33,281 nt of DNA, taken from assembly GCA_016281315.1 (NCBI GenBank), contig JAEEIJ010000062.1:1-33281 (forward strand). Reading direction: 5' to 3'. Each line of letters begins with the position of its first letter. Position 1 is the first letter of the stretch. The translations under genes and the position numbers were made by a program. Positions 31,559 to 33,281 of the stretch are shown here, in pieces. Source of the DNA: Bacteroidales bacterium (GTDB lineage Bacteria; Bacteroidota; Bacteroidia; Bacteroidales; UBA932). The notes beneath the pieces were generated by a model. That model ran no database searches and was not told the origin of the DNA. It was given only the letters and a program-made list of their open reading frames with translations.

Positions 31559-32932
31559 CTAGAACTGATAGTTGATGCCGATACCCAGCCAGAGGCCTGC
31601 ATCCAGCAGATTGTTGAAGCACTTGGCCAGCTCCACGGAGATGATGAAGTTCTGGTTCATCGCGAGCTTGAGGCCGGCGCCGGCGCTGTAGATGAGGTCT
31701 TTGATATGGCTGTCATCGTAGATGGCGGTGGAGATGGGCTTGCCGTCTTTGCCGATGAGGGCGGGATCGGCGGCAAGGGCATTGTCATTGACGATACCGT
31801 TCAGGAAATCCGTCCGATAGGGCTTGGTGATGATGCCGGCGTCGAAGAACGGGTTCACGGCCACATAGAAGTACTGGTTGAAGAGCTTGAAGTTCACCAG
31901 TTTCACGCGCAGTTCGGCGTTGGCCCAGGCCAGGCCTTCCGCCAGGACGCGGTTCTCGCGGAGACCGCGGATGGTGTTGGAAGAGCCGAAGCCCTCGGAA
32001 ATCATATTTCGCTGGACCAGCAGGGGAACGTTCTGAATCATATAGAACGGGGTTTCCCCGGCGAGGGTCTGCTGCCAGGCCAGACGATAGGCGAACACGG
32101 GATCCCCGGCCTTGAAGATGTGGATGGGGATGGCGATGTAATGGCGGAAGTACACGCAGGCCTTCAGATACTGGTGGCTGAGGACGTTGCCGTTGAGGTA
32201 GGCTTCGGCCCAGATACCGTGGTTGGGGGCGGCCTCGATGTCGCGGGTGTCGAACACCACGCCGGCATTGATTTCGAGGGCGCTGCCGCCGGCGGCCTCA
32301 TCTTCCTTGATGGCGCCCAGGGCCTGATACTTCTTGAACTGAGTCAGGGCGGTATCGTAATACTTGTCGTTCACGCCCCTGTCCCGCATATCGCCGATCT
32401 TCCAGTTCCAGAAGTTCATACCGGCGGCCCAGTTCAGGTTGTCCGTGATGCGGCCCTGGACATTGGCCAGGATGCGCAGCATCTGGCGGCTCATGCCGTA
32501 GTAGTTGACGTTGTTTCCGTTGGCCAGCGTGATGTCGCGGCTGGACCAGATGTCATAGTTTTGCACGGCGGCCGCTCCGTTGAATCCCCAGAAGCTGTAC
32601 AGCGGGTCGTTCATATACGTCACGGACGCGTTCACGCGCATGTTGGGAATAAGGTACTTGGAGTCATAGGCCAGATACAGGCGCATCCGGTGGCTCTTGG
32701 TGAAGTAGGAAGCTTCCCAGCTGATCTTGTGGAGGGGATCCGGGTAGGTGTTTCCGTCACCATAATAATATACATCACCAAAGGCGCCGGCCTGGAAGCC
32801 GTTATCGACGGAATAGGTGGCGGTGGGCAGGACGCCGAAGCTCCAGCCGGTCTTCATTTCCTTTTCCTGTTCCTGGGCGGCGGCAGAAAGCACTGCGGCG
32901 GCGCACAGAAGGGTTAAAAAGAGTTTTTTCAT
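31559..32932 (-). CDS. Outer-membrane beta-barrel protein, Omp85/BamA-like barrel without POTRA domains
   Basis: 457 residues. The signal peptide is MKKLFLTLLCAAAVLSAAAQ. The rest is a chain of amphipathic strands rich in Tyr, Trp and Gly, ending in Phe (GIGINYQF), the standard outer-membrane insertion signal. The block G-S-S-N-T-I-R-G-L-R-E-N-R resembles the loop-6 R-G-(F/L) motif of Omp85/TamA barrels and patatin-linked D15 domains. No POTRA domain precedes it. It heads the operon with the hydrolase, glpK and glpF, and its own promoter lies divergent from that of the rRNA operon. It may assemble or expose the hydrolase lipoprotein, or act as a channel; neither can be shown here. Confidence 0.75.
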   Translation of the reverse strand: MKKLFLTLLCAAAVLSAAAQEQEKEMKTGWSFGVLPTATYSVDNGFQAGAFGDVYYYGDGNTYPDPLHKISWEASYFTKSHRMRLYLAYDSKYLIPNMRVNASVTYMNDPLYSFWGFNGAAAVQNYDIWSSRDITLANGNNVNYYGMSRQMLRILANVQGRITDNLNWAAGMNFWNWKIGDMRDRGVNDKYYDTALTQFKKYQALGAIKEDEAAGGSALEINAGVVFDTRDIEAAPNHGIWAEAYLNGNVLSHQYLKACVYFRHYIAIPIHIFKAGDPVFAYRLAWQQTLAGETPFYMIQNVPLLVQRNMISEGFGSSNTIRGLRENRVLAEGLAWANAELRVKLVNFKLFNQYFYVAVNPFFDAGIITKPYRTDFLNGIVNDNALAADPALIGKDGKPISTAIYDDSHIKDLIYSAGAGLKLAMNQNFIISVELAKCFNNLLDAGLWLGIGINYQF

Positions 32933-32972
32933 GTAGATAAAGTTAGTTATTAGTTATGTTCGGTTTGTCCCG

Positions 32973-32980
32973 CAAAGCTA
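32973..32980 (-). promoter_or_regulatory. TAGCTTTG -7 box of the barrel/hydrolase/glpKF operon
   Basis: TAGCTTTG on the minus strand lies 40 nt before the ATG at 32932, giving a leader of roughly 35 nt. It has no clear -33 box. Confidence 0.55.
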
Positions 32981-33015
32981 CGAAAAAAATAGTTCCTAAA
33001 AAAATGTAAAAAAAA

Positions 33016-33046
33016 TTTGCCAGGCAGAAAAAAGTTACTACCTTTG
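33016..33046 (+). promoter_or_regulatory. rRNA operon promoter (TTTG, 19 bp, TACCTTTG)
   Basis: TTTG (33016-33019) and TACCTTTG (33039-33046) are 19 bp apart, with A-rich DNA upstream that resembles an UP element. The box is followed by CAGTCCCGTTT. Confidence 0.85.
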
Positions 33047-33281
33047 CAGTCCCGTTTGAAGCGAGCACCTCAAATGCGGTTTCCAAAACGGGTTTTTAGT
33101 TCTTTGAAAATACTGAGAGAATAGATTAGAGGTAAAGCAAAAGATAGAAAGAATTAGTCTGATAAAGAAGTTATCAAACGGAATTTTCGGACTACAATTT
33201 CAATAGGCAAGAGCAAACACAGTAATGTGTGATTCACAGTGCGGAGGCTGCGCGAGCGGCTGAAGCACGCGAGAGAAAGAA
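33047..33281 (+). promoter_or_regulatory. rRNA operon leader with attenuator-like hairpin and boxA-like element
   Basis: CCCGTTT (33051-33057) and AAACGGG (33086-33092) form a hairpin followed by five T, a terminator-like structure within the first 50 nt. Directly after it comes GTTCTTTGAAAA (33099-33110), the boxA-like element seen in Bacteroidota rRNA leaders. The last 100 bp hold a small hairpin, GATAA/TTATC near 33161-33175, and a GC-rich region that is probably one half of the 16S processing stem. No 16S sequence is reached before the window ends. Confidence 0.75.

Noticed and set aside
1..33281. CRISPR arrays, insertion-sequence ends, phage genes or an integrase
   Set aside because: No regularly spaced repeats, no intact transposase or integrase and no phage structural gene are visible. 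The Ig repeats are coding modules and the RayT-like gene is broken.

Overview
The window looks like a fairly GC-rich genome segment from the Bacteroidota, most likely Bacteroidales. The evidence is the promoter type (TTTG, 19-20 bp, TAnnTTTG) upstream of many genes, lipoproteins with short Cys-ended signal peptides, an Ig-like (BIG2) protein with a Fibrobacter-major-paralog type C-terminus, a DUF234-type ATPase, and an rRNA leader with the Bacteroidota TTCTTTGAAAA element. I do not assign a genus.

Layout. (1) 1-7041, all minus strand: a tightly packed run transcribed from right to left, holding a CBM9-like protein, a Na/Pi cotransporter, a YkvA/DUF1232 membrane protein, a low-molecular-weight protein tyrosine phosphatase, a PBP4-type D-Ala-D-Ala carboxypeptidase, two PpiC/SurA-type periplasmic folding factors and the start of an OstA/LptA-like protein. 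This is an envelope-biogenesis block. (2) 7067-12589: a zinc-ribbon protein, a hypoxanthine/uracil-DNA glycosylase homologue, the wreck of a RayT-like (REP-associated tyrosine) transposase with palindromic DNA behind it, then a C69 dipeptidase and an S9 prolyl oligopeptidase. (3) 12590-18994: a flavin-reductase-like gene that seems to have lost its ATG, a 40-bp fragment of tRNA-Met, and a visibly AT-richer accessory stretch (ATPase/PD-(D/E)XK protein, unknown lipoprotein, Ig-repeat lipoprotein), then a strongly structured small RNA and the intact tRNA-Met that supplies the other copy of the 40-bp repeat. (4) 19026-24313: tRNA-Gln, a type I ABC exporter, PepT and an OPT-family peptide transporter. 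(5) 24341-32980: a glycerol locus in two convergent operons sharing one terminator. glpABC runs rightward; an outer-membrane barrel gene, an alpha/beta-hydrolase lipoprotein, glpK and glpF run leftward. (6) 33016-33281: promoter and leader of an rRNA operon whose 16S gene lies beyond the window.

Functional picture. Several genes deal with peptides (C69, S9, PepT, OPT transporter), and the last third deals with glycerol: uptake by GlpF, phosphorylation by GlpK, oxidation by GlpABC into the quinone pool. The barrel and hydrolase in the glpKF operon suggest that glycerol may be released from esters at the cell surface. That link is inference from gene order.

The points most worth following are the rod-shaped small RNA at about 18519-18719, the 40-bp tRNA-derived direct repeat around the accessory stretch, the internally deleted RayT gene, a shared promoter/leader signature of stable RNA genes, and a set of genes whose TAnnTTTG box ends only 5-6 nt before the ATG, which implies leaderless mRNAs.
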